Source of the DNA: Desertibaculum subflavum
GTDB taxonomy: Bacteria > Pseudomonadota > Alphaproteobacteria > Ferrovibrionales > Ferrovibrionaceae
DNA: 44,457 nt
Assembly (NCBI GenBank): GCA_003576705.1
Contig: QOZS01000047.1
Coordinates: 1 to 44,457, forward strand
Direction of reading: 5' to 3'
Within the stretch, counting starts at the first letter, position 1. Every line of letters starts with the position of its first letter. Positions 34,146-44,457 of this stretch are shown here, piece by piece. The notes under the pieces are model-generated. The model saw only the letters and a list, made by a program, of their open reading frames with translations. It ran no database searches and was not told the origin of the DNA. Both the position numbers and the translations under genes were made by a program.

Positions 34146-34796
34146 ATGATGCATCTTATGGCGAGCGCCTCCGACATTCATCTACAAGCGTATACTGGTT
34201 GGGATGCCGCCCGCGGCAACGCCCCCTTGTCCCTAGCGATTGATATCGACGCGTCACCTCTGAATGCGATCGCAGCCCATCTCAGCTTGATCGAGCTGCT
34301 GCCCGATGGGCAGTTCATGTATCGCCAGATCGGCCGCCAGGTGGCATCCGATTTCGGGCGCGATTTCACCGGCACGATCGTCGGTGCGCACGTGGTGCCG
34401 AAGCGCTACGGCATCGAGATCTGTACCGCCTATATGATGGTATGCGCCGTCAAGATACCGATGTTCACCTGCGGTGAATACGTGCAGCCGAACGGGTCGG
34501 CGCAGGAGGTGTCGCGGCTTCTCCTCCCGATTGGCGACTCAGTCGGGCAGCGCGTGTGCACCATCCTGGTGTCGCGCATGGCACGTCGTTCCAACCAGGT
34601 CGCCCCACGTGCCGCGAACTGGATCGGCTCCGCTACCGGTCGGCTGGTGCGCTCGTTCCTTGTCGAAGGCAAGACCGAGCTTGCTGGCATGGCTTTAGCC
34701 TGGGATCGGGAAGACTGGTCTCACATTCAGGCGAACAGCACCGCAGCTGCCGCGGCGGCGTCGACGGCTGAGCGGTCTCCCGCCATCGCCTGCTGA
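34146..34796 (+). CDS. PAS_5-like domain protein
   Basis: The 216-aa product has the alphaproteobacterial PAS_5 pattern: LSLIELLPDGQFMYRQIGRQ, VASDFGRDFTGTIVGAHVVP and a later LLLPIGDSVGQRVCTILVSRM. Such proteins are single-domain intracellular PAS proteins of unknown ligand. No signalling domain follows; the last 15 residues are Ala-rich. ATGs at 34146, 34149 and 34158 are all possible and none has a good Shine-Dalgarno. It may be another sensor linked to the cluster to its left. Confidence 0.75.
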   Translation: MMHLMASASDIHLQAYTGWDAARGNAPLSLAIDIDASPLNAIAAHLSLIELLPDGQFMYRQIGRQVASDFGRDFTGTIVGAHVVPKRYGIEICTAYMMVCAVKIPMFTCGEYVQPNGSAQEVSRLLLPIGDSVGQRVCTILVSRMARRSNQVAPRAANWIGSATGRLVRSFLVEGKTELAGMALAWDREDWSHIQANSTAAAAAASTAERSPAIAC

Positions 34797-34873
34797 AACC
34801 TGCGGCTAGCGCGTTCGGCCTAGGTTTGATGTAGCGCAACCGCGGCGCTGCGCCGTTGCGCCAACGTCGGTCC

Positions 34874-35056
34874 ATGCCCGACGATAAGCCATTCGAGCCG
34901 ACCTTCGAATTGCCCACAGCGCAACATGGGCAGAAAGATTCCGAAATCTCGGAGGCCTTGTCGTTCTACGAGGACGCCGAGCATCGGCGTCTGGTCTGGG
35001 AGGCGATAATGCGCCTCCTGGCGAGCCGCGGCTGCGAAGAGAAGGCGAAGGGATAG
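34874..35056 (+). CDS. hypothetical 54-aa acidic protein
   Basis: From the ATG at 34874 the product is 54 residues, acidic and amphipathic (HGQKDSEISEALSFYEDAEH, then RRLVWEAIMRLLASRGC). The composition looks more protein-like than the opposite strand, but no ribosome-binding site or family is evident. Low confidence. Confidence 0.35.
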   Translation: MPDDKPFEPTFELPTAQHGQKDSEISEALSFYEDAEHRRLVWEAIMRLLASRGCEEKAKG

Positions 35057-35151
35057 CCGCCGCCGCGCGCCTTGTATCGGCAGGCGGCCGTTGCTCGTTA
35101 GCTTCAGTAGTGTCGGCGGCGCTGTGTGCGGCGAACGGGTGCTGATCTCGT

Positions 35152-35265
35152 CTAGTCGAGCAGGAGCACGGCAACAATCGCGCTGCACCACATGGCAACG
35201 AAAAGCGCGACGAGCACGGTATCGGGATTGCGGTCAGGTCCCCGCTGCAACAACGTCCAGCGCAT
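35152..35265 (-). CDS. 37-aa single-pass membrane microprotein
   Basis: GGAGGGGG lies five bases upstream of the ATG at 35265. The product reads MRWTLLQRGPDRNPDTVLV, then ALFVAMWCSAIVAVLLLD: a short hydrophilic start and a C-terminal membrane helix with one Cys. It lies between the 54-aa ORF and the 74-aa minus-strand gene. No family known to me. Confidence 0.5.
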   Translation of the reverse strand: MRWTLLQRGPDRNPDTVLVALFVAMWCSAIVAVLLLD

Positions 35266-35411
35266 GGTGCCCCCTCCTCACCAGCCCTCATCAGCGCTGC
35301 AGAAACGCAGATGTCCAAGGAAGGTTGCATAAAAACGGCCGGACGGCGGGATTTGGAGGAGAAGCCGCCCGGCCGGCCGGCGTTTCCGGCCACCGCCCCT
35401 TAGGCATCCAT

Positions 35412-35636
35412 TCACGCTCCCTTGATCGCAACCGGCCCACGAAGCAGGCGCTGGATAAGGCCGGGGGGCGGCAACCTGGTTTCGTCCGGGGCACAGTCGA
35501 ACAGCGCCGGGTTCTGTGCCCTTTCGGCACCGGGGACGTTAAGCGCCACCAGGCGCCGGGCATCAGCTGCGTTCTGAGCCTGAAGCCAATAACATTCACC
35601 GTCGCCATCTCGGCGCACAAGGCGATAGGTGTTCAT
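35412..35636 (-). CDS. hypothetical 74-aa protein
   Basis: The ATG at 35636 has GGGAGGAGGGAG directly upstream, the strongest ribosome-binding site in this part of the window. The product (MNTYRLVRRDGDGECYWLQA, then QNAADARRLVALNVPGAERA) looks like a compact alpha/beta protein with two cysteines and a Pro-rich C-terminus. No family recognised. It lies downstream of the CHASE2 kinase on the same strand and may share its transcript. Confidence 0.6.
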   Translation of the reverse strand: MNTYRLVRRDGDGECYWLQAQNAADARRLVALNVPGAERAQNPALFDCAPDETRLPPPGLIQRLLRGPVAIKGA

Positions 35637-35740
35637 GCTCACTCCCTCCTCCCTATGCTCATCGGCAAGCGGGCGCTGGGGGAGCGCCATGGCGCGGCGC
35701 CGTCCCTGACGCCAATCTGTCGCGCCGTTCCACCGGCGAT

Positions 35741-38074
<2,334 letters not shown>

Positions 38075-38107
38075 TCAACTCATGCCCCATCCGCGGCCGC
38101 ACGCGCG

Positions 38108-39166
38108 CTAGTTGCCGTTGCCGCCATTGCCGTTGCCGCCGCCATTGCCGTTGCCGCCGGCATTGCCGTTGCCGCTGTTGCCGCCGGCGGGATTGTTGCG
38201 CCGTTCGCCGATAGCGATGGTCGACGCGCGGATCGGATCGGCAAGGCCGGAGCGGCCCTCGCCGCCGCCGCCCGCACCGGTAGCCCGGTTGCCGAACTGT
38301 CCGGCCGGGCCCGGCTGGACGGCGAGGTCGCCGGCGCCCTTGGCGGAGCCGGCATCATTCCCGTTGCCGGGCGAGGCGCGGAACTCCACCGCGCCGTTCG
38401 CGCCGGTGGCCGTGGCGTTGCCGACCAAGCCCTCCGTGGTCTTGCGCATGTCGGCCGGGGTCGGCTGGATCGGCTGGCCGACGGCGCCGCCGCCATTGGC
38501 CCGCTTCTCCGCCGCCGCGGACGCATTGGCATCGCCGCCTTGCCCTGCCTCTTGCGCTGCCTTCGCCGCCGGCTGCGGCGCGGTGTCGGCGGCGCCCTTC
38601 CGCTGTAGTAGCTCCACCTCCGCACCGGGCTTGCTCGAGATCGAGCCGGTCTGCCCCGGGCGGACCAGCACGGCGGTCCCGCTGCCGTCGAGGCGACCGA
38701 GCTGCACCGCTCCGTCGGTGACATGGATGGCGGCGCCGCCGCCGTTCACCGACACGGTGAATGTCGTGCCCTTGACCACCGCGGCGAGATACGGCGTGCG
38801 GACCTCGAACTGGCGGGCCGGATTCTTCTCCACCTGGAACAGCGCGGTGCCGAGCGTCTGCAGCAGCCGGTCGGCCAGCCCCGGACGCGCGCTCTGCTCA
38901 ACCTTGAGTGCGCTGTCGGGCGAGATCGTCACGCGGTCGTTGTCGCGGCCGAGCACCACCCGTGCATCGCTGCCGGTCTTGATCTCGGCGCCGGCGGGGA
39001 TGGTTACTCCGGTCACCAGCGGTTTGGCGGGCGCGCCCGGCATCTGCACGGTCGCCGGCCCGGTGGCCGTCTGCGCGGTCCAATCCGCCGCCGCGGCGGT
39101 GCCTGGCACAGCCAACCCGATCGCCGACCACAGAGCGGCCGCGATAACCAAGCGGGAAGCGTGCAT
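38108..39166 (-). CDS. FecR-domain periplasmic protein with Gly/Asn tail
   Basis: The ATG at 39166 has CGGAGAA upstream and starts a signal peptide (LVIAAALWSAIGLAVPGTAA). The 352-aa protein has a FecR domain (about 50-190): GAEIKTGSDARVVLGRDNDR, QFEVRTPYLAAVVKGTTFTV, then AIHVTDGAVQLG. The second half is low-complexity and ends in Gly-Asn repeats (GNGNAGGNGNGGGNGNGGNG). No sigma-factor gene accompanies it, so it is not a classical FecI-FecR pair. It is divergent from TpsB and upstream of the CHASE2 kinase. Confidence 0.85.
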   Translation of the reverse strand: MHASRLVIAAALWSAIGLAVPGTAAAADWTAQTATGPATVQMPGAPAKPLVTGVTIPAGAEIKTGSDARVVLGRDNDRVTISPDSALKVEQSARPGLADRLLQTLGTALFQVEKNPARQFEVRTPYLAAVVKGTTFTVSVNGGGAAIHVTDGAVQLGRLDGSGTAVLVRPGQTGSISSKPGAEVELLQRKGAADTAPQPAAKAAQEAGQGGDANASAAAEKRANGGGAVGQPIQPTPADMRKTTEGLVGNATATGANGAVEFRASPGNGNDAGSAKGAGDLAVQPGPAGQFGNRATGAGGGGEGRSGLADPIRASTIAIGERRNNPAGGNSGNGNAGGNGNGGGNGNGGNGN

Positions 39167-39248
39167 AAAATTCTCCGATATTTGCCGGCGATGTTCCCGA
39201 CCCTGCTCGCACCTGATTAAGATGCGGTGTGGAAAGTTGGTTAGCGGG

Positions 39249-40964
39249 ATGAGAGGCGCAACAAGCTCCCGGCCCGGCAATTGCGCCCGCCTGCCCGGGC
39301 GTTCCCTTGTCCCCGCCATGCTCGGGGCGATCGCGATCCTTTCGGTGCCGCCGGCACAGGCGCAGCAGCAACCCGGCCGCGCCGGCGAGCCGGCGCGGAT
39401 CGATGAGCGCATTCAACCGTTGCCGCGGCCGGCCGGCGCGCCGCCGCCGACCAGCGTGGCGCCGCCGCCGGAGGTGGCGCCCGATATCGGGCCGGCCTTC
39501 GTGCTCGCCGGCGTGGTGATCGAGGGCGCGACGATATTTCCGCCCGAGACCTTCGTGCCGCTATACGAGCTGCTGCTGGGCACCAGCATTCGGCGCGACG
39601 GCATTACCGCGCTGCTCGATGCCATCACCGAGAAATACCGCGCGGCCGGCTACGTATTGTCGCGCGCCGTCGCCCCGGTGCAGGACGTCTCGCTCGGCAT
39701 CCTGCGCGTCCAGGTGCTGGAGGGCTATGTCGAGCGGGTCGTGTTCGAGGGCGCGCCCGGCGGCGCCGGGCTGCTCAAGGCCTATGCCGAGCGGATCCGG
39801 TCGGAACGGCCGCTCACCCTCGCAACCTTGGAGCGCTACCTGCTGTTGCTGGCCGACCTGCCGGGCATGAGCGTCTCCGCCGGCGTCGCGCCGATCGGCG
39901 AGATGGCGGCGGCGCATGAATTGCTGTTGCGGGTCGAGCGCGATCCGGCCGAGCTCTTCCTCGGCTTCGACAACCGCGGCACCGCCACCATCGGCCGTCA
40001 TGTCGGCGAGGCGACGCTGTATCTCAACTCGCTGTTCGATGCCAACGAGGCGATCATGCTGCGCGGCATCACCGTGCCGGCGACCCCCTCAGAGCTGCGC
40101 TTCGGCGAAGTCAGGGCCCAGCTGCCGCTCGGCGACGACGGCTTCACCCTGACCATGGATGCCTGGCGCAGCGCCATCGCGACCGGCGGCCGGCTGAAGT
40201 CACTCGATCTCGACAGCGAGGAGAATCGCGTCGCGGTGGCCTTCGGCTATCCGCTGCGCCGCAGCCGCGCGCTGTCGCTGTATCTCGGCGCGCTGCTGGA
40301 ATACCGCGACACCAGCCAGGATGCCGCCGGCGACCGCGTGTTCCAGGACCGCACCTGGGCGCTGCGGCTCGGCGCGCGGCTCTTCTTTGACGATGGCTGG
40401 GGCGGCAGCAATGCCGTCTATGCGACGCTGTCGCAGGGCCTCGGCCTTCCCGGGGCATCCGACAAGGGCGACGCGCGTCTGTCCCGCCTGGGCGGCGATC
40501 CGCAATTCACCAAGCTGGTGCTCGAGATGGTCCGGCGCCAGAAGATCTACGGGCCGCTCAACCTGCAGGGCTGGTTCTACGGCCAGGTGAGCGGCGATTC
40601 GCTGCTGTCGGGCGAGGAGTTCCGGCTCGGCGGCGGCATCTATGGCCGCGCCTATGACAGCTCCGAGGTGGTCGGCGAGCAGGGCGTCGCCGCCGCGCTG
40701 GAGCTGCAATACGACCTGACGGTCGCCGAGGCGGTCAGCGGCCTGCAGCTCTTCGCCTTCTACGATCATGGCGTGAGCTGGGACAGGGTGTCGGGCAGCG
40801 GCACGTTCCGCAACGCGCTGTCCTCCGCCGGCTTGGGCACGCGGTTCAGGCTGCTCGAGCGCCTGCAGGTGACCTTGGAAGCCGCCAAGCCGCTGAACCG
40901 CGATGTGATCGAAGAGGGCGACCGAAGCTGGCGCTTTTTCTTTTCCCTCGGCCTGACGTTCTGA
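39249..40964 (+). CDS. ShlB/FhaC-type two-partner secretion transporter (TpsB)
   Basis: The 571-aa product has a signal peptide (residues about 20-38, AILSVPPAQA) and a Pro-rich linker typical of the periplasmic plug region. A POTRA-2-like domain follows (ITEKYRAAGYVLSRAVAPVQ, LRVQVLEGYVERVVFEG), then a beta-barrel with the conserved FRLGGGIYGRAYD segment and a terminal Phe (FFFSLGLTF). TpsB proteins secrete large exoproteins across the outer membrane. No TpsA exoprotein is encoded to the right within the window. ATGs at 39222 and 39321 are alternative starts. Confidence 0.92.
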   Translation: MRGATSSRPGNCARLPGRSLVPAMLGAIAILSVPPAQAQQQPGRAGEPARIDERIQPLPRPAGAPPPTSVAPPPEVAPDIGPAFVLAGVVIEGATIFPPETFVPLYELLLGTSIRRDGITALLDAITEKYRAAGYVLSRAVAPVQDVSLGILRVQVLEGYVERVVFEGAPGGAGLLKAYAERIRSERPLTLATLERYLLLLADLPGMSVSAGVAPIGEMAAAHELLLRVERDPAELFLGFDNRGTATIGRHVGEATLYLNSLFDANEAIMLRGITVPATPSELRFGEVRAQLPLGDDGFTLTMDAWRSAIATGGRLKSLDLDSEENRVAVAFGYPLRRSRALSLYLGALLEYRDTSQDAAGDRVFQDRTWALRLGARLFFDDGWGGSNAVYATLSQGLGLPGASDKGDARLSRLGGDPQFTKLVLEMVRRQKIYGPLNLQGWFYGQVSGDSLLSGEEFRLGGGIYGRAYDSSEVVGEQGVAAALELQYDLTVAEAVSGLQLFAFYDHGVSWDRVSGSGTFRNALSSAGLGTRFRLLERLQVTLEAAKPLNRDVIEEGDRSWRFFFSLGLTF

Positions 40965-41420
40965 TCGCTGGTGCTGGAGGCGGCGAAGGGCGCACCGGCA
41001 TGACCGCCACGCAGCGCCTCGCCCCGCTGGCGCTTCCGCTGGCGGCGACGGTCATCCTCGCCCGCTGAACGGAGCGACCGGTCCTTAGCCTACGTTGACG
41101 GATGCGCCCTCTACGTTCGCCTTGGGTGTTCTGATGGGCGCAATGGCCCGCAGAGTGGACGAAGCGCACCGCGGCGGACATCAGGCATCAGGGACGGAAC
41201 GGGGTAAGCAGGGCGCTATTCCAAGTCGGGCCAGGGGATCAGCTATTTTTGGCGGAAGCGGCGTCCGCCCCCGCTCTCTGTTCGTTTGCTTCGAGACATG
41301 CCTCGAAGGGAGCTAGGGGCGTCGTTGCGGCCATCACGCGCGCCTCAAAGCGGCTCGGCTGTCGCTCTTAGCAGCGCTCTTGCTCCCTTCGGCAATGAGA
41401 GACCGCATGCGCTACTCCGC
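40965..41420. other. gene-free stretch
   Basis: No frame shows recognisable features. A TpsA gene, expected next to TpsB, is not here. Confidence 0.5.
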
Positions 41421-41561
41421 CTACCGTTCGGGCGTTCGCGAGGAGGGGGCGAGGCCGAGCTCAGCAAGAGCGCCAAGCAGTTGATTGGGATCGCATGGCT
41501 TACCGAGGAACTTCATGCCACCCTCATCCGAAACTCGGCGGCGAGCATCAGCTGTCACGGC
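41421..41561 (-). pseudogene. response-regulator receiver-domain tail remnant
   Basis: The last 46 residues of the open frame read AVTADARRRVSDEGGMKFLG, then KPCDPNQLLGALAEL. This is the end of a receiver domain: Thr/Ala segment, helix 4, and the conserved Lys-Pro of beta-5. The phospho-Asp half is absent. A truncated fragment. Confidence 0.6.
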
Positions 41562-41795
41562 CCCGCGAGAAATGCAGATTCCTCGAACGCACATATATGA
41601 CGTCAATAGCGCCGGACAATATCGGTCCGCGTCAGGGACGGCGGCATCGCGAATCGTGCGGCGGAGCCATGCCGCACATCCCCCAGCGGCCTGAAAGCTT
41701 CGGACGCCCATGGCCCGTAGGCCATTGGTGCGCGCTGCCGGGCCGGGTTGCCTAAGGGGCGCGCGGCAACAAGTCAGAGGCGATCGTCTTCCGTG

Positions 41796-42383
41796 TCAGC
41801 CGCTGGCCGCGGATCGGGGGACCGGTGCCTGACCGAGCGCGACGATCATTGCCTTGCATTCCCCTTGCTGCTCCGGGTCCGGCTGAGGCTCGTCTACCGC
41901 CGGCACACCGCCATACCTCATCTCAAGCCAGGCGGCAGCAAGATGCGCTGAAAGAATGTCGGCAAAGGCGTGCTCGGCCAGGCTCTGGGTTCGCTGAACC
42001 GTCGTGGCGCCGGTCGCCTCGTCCTCGCCTTCGACCGCATAGCGGAGGCCCTGGCGTTCCGCATAGGCGATCGCGGCCTCGAGCGTCGGGAAGGTCAGTT
42101 CGACCTGATCCAGCGTGTCGTTGCTCGCGGTCCATCCCATCAGCGGTTCGATATGGCGCCGGCCGCGCGGCGCGAAAGTCAGGCGCCAACCTCTGCGGGC
42201 GTTACGCCGGCCGCCGGCGGCAAGCCGGTGCCAAGATGAAATGCGCGCCTCGGCATCGGCCGGAAATACCGACCGGCCGAAGGCCTGTGGCGGCGGCACG
42301 TTGCTGTTGGCCGGGACCAGCGGCGCGGCGGGTCCGACCGCGCCAACTTCCCCGGCCGCATATCGCTCGGCAAATGTCAGCAT
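41796..42383 (-). CDS. NDUFS4-type complex I accessory-domain protein
   Basis: The protein is 195 aa. Residues about 60-115 are an ETC_C1_NDUFS4-like domain: RRGWRLTFAPRGRRHIEPLM, GWTASNDTLDQVELTFPTLE and AAIAYAERQGLRYAV. In alphaproteobacteria and mitochondria this domain belongs to an accessory subunit of NADH dehydrogenase; those bacterial proteins are usually about 100 aa. Here it has a 55-residue N-terminal and an 80-residue C-terminal extension and sits away from any nuo genes. Its start overlaps the upstream membrane microprotein by 7 bases (ATGCTGA), so it is the last of three coupled genes. Confidence 0.78.
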   Translation of the reverse strand: MLTFAERYAAGEVGAVGPAAPLVPANSNVPPPQAFGRSVFPADAEARISSWHRLAAGGRRNARRGWRLTFAPRGRRHIEPLMGWTASNDTLDQVELTFPTLEAAIAYAERQGLRYAVEGEDEATGATTVQRTQSLAEHAFADILSAHLAAAWLEMRYGGVPAVDEPQPDPEQQGECKAMIVALGQAPVPRSAASG

Positions 42384-42586
42384 GGCAAGTGTCCTCGTGA
42401 TGACGCGGCGCCATGGTCAGGACGGTCCGGTACCGGCGGGCCTGCAACAAGTGTGACCCAAACGGGCGGAGCCCAAAGTGCCGGCGTCCAGGCGATGAGC
42501 GCTGCGGCGGTCGCAGCGGCGATCAGCCAATAGGGGCCCGCGCCGCGCACCGCTGCGCGGCCACCCGGCGCGATGCCCTCGCTCAT
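42377..42586 (-). CDS. 69-aa membrane microprotein coupled to the NDUFS4-domain gene
   Basis: One hydrophobic segment (YWLIAAATAAALIAWTPALW, residues about 19-38) continues into APPVWVTLVAG, possibly a second short helix; the tail is hydrophilic. The start overlaps the upstream 41-aa gene by ATGA and the stop overlaps the NDUFS4-domain start. No family recognised. Position suggests it anchors or partners the NDUFS4-domain protein. Confidence 0.6.
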   Translation of the reverse strand: MSEGIAPGGRAAVRGAGPYWLIAAATAAALIAWTPALWAPPVWVTLVAGPPVPDRPDHGAASSRGHLPC

Positions 42587-42708
42587 GGCGGTGCCGCGAA
42601 GTGGCTGATGGTGGCTGTCGCGTGCATCAGCAGATAGAACGCGAGGCCGGAGATGAGCATCGCACGCGTCGCCCGGCCCAGAAGGTCGAGGACCTCCTGC
42701 ATGTCCAT
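42583..42708 (-). CDS. 41-aa membrane microprotein
   Basis: The frame reads MDMQEVLDLLGRATRAMLIS, then GLAFYLLMHATATISHFAAPP: an amphipathic start and one TM helix containing two His and several Met/Thr, reminiscent in size of small oxidase subunits. An ATG two codons later (42702) is an alternative start. The stop overlaps the next ATG. First gene of the coupled trio. Confidence 0.55.
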   Translation of the reverse strand: MDMQEVLDLLGRATRAMLISGLAFYLLMHATATISHFAAPP

Positions 42709-43637
42709 GATGCCTGATGGTCGAGTTGCGCAGGCGCCGGCTAAGACCAGGGGCGCGGCTTGCTCAGGGAAACCAGGGATCGCAGCGCACCAATACGTGT
42801 CACGGCCATATCCTCCTCGGAGCAACGTGGTCAGGACGGCCCGCCGCCCAGGGGCGGGCACCCCGCGCCGCGGGAGCCGGGCCAAGCTGCCCCAGCCCCT
42901 CGGCGGCGTTTTCAGTTGGTGGCGGTGATCAGAATTTCAAGAGGCGTGGGGCAGCGACGACGCCCCCTTCACTGGACCCGCAAGCTATCCGTCTTCGGTG
43001 CAGCAAAGAGCCGGTCATATTGCCCGCGCCAAGCTTCCGTCGCCGTCGCCGCTTGAACGGCCAAGAGTCGCCCCCAAGTTGATGGCCGCCGATTGACGCC
43101 ATCTCTTGCGTCCGTCGGCGGCTTTAGTCGCCTTTGCCCCCGGAGGGTGTGCCGATGACCGCGCCCAATCCGTCTGAGCAGCCGACCCGCGGTGTTATGC
43201 TTTCGTCGGCGTTCCCAGAGCATACGGTGTCGAGGCCGGAAGCTCGGACCGAGTCGGCCGGCCGCCGAGGTTCACAGCAGGACGCGCGGCAGCTGAAGGC
43301 GCCGCCGCCGCTCTGGCCGAGGGCCTTCCCTGGCGCTCTAAGCACGGGCCGCTACGCTTGACTCTGCCGGGCACCTGGCCACTCCGACCGCCGCAAGTGG
43401 CATGAGGGCCGACGTCCGGTGCGGACGCGCCGCCTGACCCATAGCGGTCGTTCCGGCCGATCTCATTTGGCGTACATCCGGCTCGCCTTTGCCCATTGGA
43501 TAATGGCCCGATTGGAGCATGATGTCGCAGCCAATTGAGCACAGGCGATGCCCTCGTGGCTGGCCGGTTGCGGTGTCGCGCCGTGAGGGACTAGGCGTTG
43601 CTGGTTATGCGCCTATGTCATGGATTAGAGGAAGGCC
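42709..43637. other. stretch without a supported gene
   Basis: The only candidate is a 68-aa frame from an ATG at 43155 with GGAGGG upstream, composed mostly of Pro/Arg/Ser/Gln and without family features. The stretch otherwise holds a strong hairpin at 43085 and presumably the promoter of the leftward microprotein operon. Confidence 0.45.
43085..43125. terminator. long imperfect hairpin, terminator-like or structured RNA
   Basis: GCCGCCGA (43085-43092) pairs with TCGGCGGC (43115-43122), and inside it GACGC (43095-43099) pairs with GCGTC (43108-43112). The two stems are separated by a 2x2 internal loop and capped by an 8-base loop. TTT follows. No gene ends immediately beside it, so its role is unclear. 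Confidence 0.5.
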
Positions 43638-43830
43638 ACGGATATTCGCGCCTGGCTCGACGATCACGATCTCGGACAATGCGCCGACGCGTTCGCGTCG
43701 AACCACATTGACGCGAAGTTCCTGCCTACTCTCACAGGCGACGATCTCAACGGCCAGTCCGAGCACAAGCGCGACCTATTTGAGGAGCAGTCTTGTCGGC
43801 TCTGTTGTGGCGAAGAAGGCGGTAGGTGAT
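43638..43830 (+). pseudogene. SAM-domain (sterile alpha motif) adenylate-cyclase 5' remnant
   Basis: Reading from 43641 gives DIRAWLDDHDLGQCADAFAS, NHIDAKFLPTLTGDDLN, then a degenerate end and a stop near 43830. This is the N-terminal SAM domain of a common alphaproteobacterial cyclase (normally SAM, cyclase, TPR). A GAGGAAGG ribosome-binding site is followed by ACG where the ATG is expected, so the start codon itself is mutated. No cyclase domain remains. Confidence 0.65.
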
Positions 43831-44011
43831 ATCTCGCCGCTGCTCGATAAGGGCGCTACGGCATATAAAGAGATGTCGCCTCCATGGTCCAGCCTGCCGG
43901 CAGTCGGCACACAATCGAGCGACTCAGTCGCCTCGGCCACCGCCTCAGGTTTGTAGAGCCGACCGTCACATACCGCGGAATCGCTGCAAGCAGTCACTGC
44001 CCAGCAAATAG

Positions 44012-44457
44012 CTACGGCTTGTCGACGCAGCGATAATACCCGCGATAGCCCACTTTCAAGGCGTCGCCCACCTGAAATACCGAGTTCACTTCATGCAGTT
44101 GACCGTCGGCGGGCTGGCCCCCCGCCGGGCCCAGGGTCATGCGGATCGGCTCGGCCGAAAGCACCACTTCGTCGGTGGTCGATGCCGCCTGCAGCGCCAC
44201 CAGGTGCCCGTTCAGCTTCACCACGCCCTTCGTAGCGCTGCCATCCCGGCCGGGCGCAAAGGCCAGAACAGGCTTGCCCGCGCTGGTATAGCGAAACTCG
44301 CAATGCTCCCCCGCGCCGAGCACGGCGCGGATCTCGGCACCGTTCATGGTGGCAGGGTCCAGCGTCGGGACATGGGCGCCGGCGAGTGCTTCTTCTGCCG
44401 ACGCGATGCGCGGGACTTCCGGTGCATGGATCGCGTCCGTCGCGTCGTCCGCCGCCT
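44012..44457 (-). CDS. partial protein of unknown function, runs off the right edge
   Basis: The frame is open from the window end to a stop at 44012, about 148 residues. An internal ATG at 44347 could be a start, but the upstream in-frame sequence (EVPRIASAEEALAGAHVP) looks coding, so the true start is probably outside. The protein reads as a compact beta-rich domain (GEHCEFRYTSAGKPVLAFAP, KVGYRGYYRCVDKP) with two cysteines. No family assigned with confidence. Confidence 0.65.
   Translation of the reverse strand, partial: AADDATDAIHAPEVPRIASAEEALAGAHVPTLDPATMNGAEIRAVLGAGEHCEFRYTSAGKPVLAFAPGRDGSATKGVVKLNGHLVALQAASTTDEVVLSAEPIRMTLGPAGGQPADGQLHEVNSVFQVGDALKVGYRGYYRCVDKP

Noticed and set aside
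38112..39248. N-terminal extension of the TpsB frame to 950 aa
   Set aside because: The extension is antisense to FecR and precedes the TpsB signal peptide; the real start is near 39249.

Overview
The window is high-GC DNA from an alphaproteobacterium; I cannot name the genus. The lineage call rests on GC-rich codon use, an NDUFS4-type complex I accessory domain, a CHASE2 kinase/FecR/two-partner-secretion module, a PAS_5-type protein, and cyclase fusions with TolB-like and TPR domains. No rRNA, tRNA or CRISPR array was recognised.

Region 1 (1-13900) is a copper and periplasmic thiol-redox island. On the left, minus-strand genes encode a TolC-family outer-membrane lipoprotein and small exported proteins, interspersed with a ParB-domain remnant and a degenerate trypsin-like protease. 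From 3860 a long plus-strand run, much of it overlapping by ATGA, encodes a small exported Cys protein, a Tat-type multicopper oxidase, cytochrome c, a DUF411 protein, a 53-aa membrane protein, two thioredoxin-fold proteins (CcmG-like and TlpA-like), a frameshifted 1-Cys peroxiredoxin, a membrane protein, a Met-rich exported protein, SCO1, another membrane protein, a DsbA/ScsC-like protein and CcdA. A cysteine synthase follows. The logic is copper oxidation, sequestration and delivery combined with periplasmic disulfide control and cysteine supply.

Region 2 (14000-24800) holds a four-part cyclase/winged-helix/TolB-like/TPR regulator; an arsenite-methyltransferase-like gene with an in-frame UGA exactly where the family's arsenic-binding Cys is expected, followed by a hairpin; three TadE/TadG-type pilus genes; a degenerate GGDEF/EAL-like protein; an IS3-family remnant; thiolase; an AhpD-like protein; and an arsA interrupted by a UGA.

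Region 3 (24800-35700) starts with integrase and accessory debris. It continues with an oxygen/energy-sensing cluster: MarR regulator, single-domain response regulator, membrane multi-PAS hybrid kinase (LOV-like domain without the photoactive Cys), stand-alone protoglobin, Aer-type PAS protein, soluble chemoreceptor and a small helical protein. A conserved element of about 40 bp precedes both halves of the cluster. A PAS_5-like protein and several small ORFs follow.

Region 4 (35700-44457) contains a CHASE2-PAS histidine kinase, a FecR protein and a divergent TpsB transporter with no TpsA in view. Beyond these lie response-regulator and SAM-domain cyclase remnants, a coupled three-gene operon of two membrane microproteins plus an NDUFS4-domain protein, a strong hairpin, and a partial gene at the right edge.

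Several genes carry single-site lesions (peroxiredoxin frameshift, UGA in arsM-like and arsA). Sequence error, real decay and recoding must be separated before strong conclusions are drawn.
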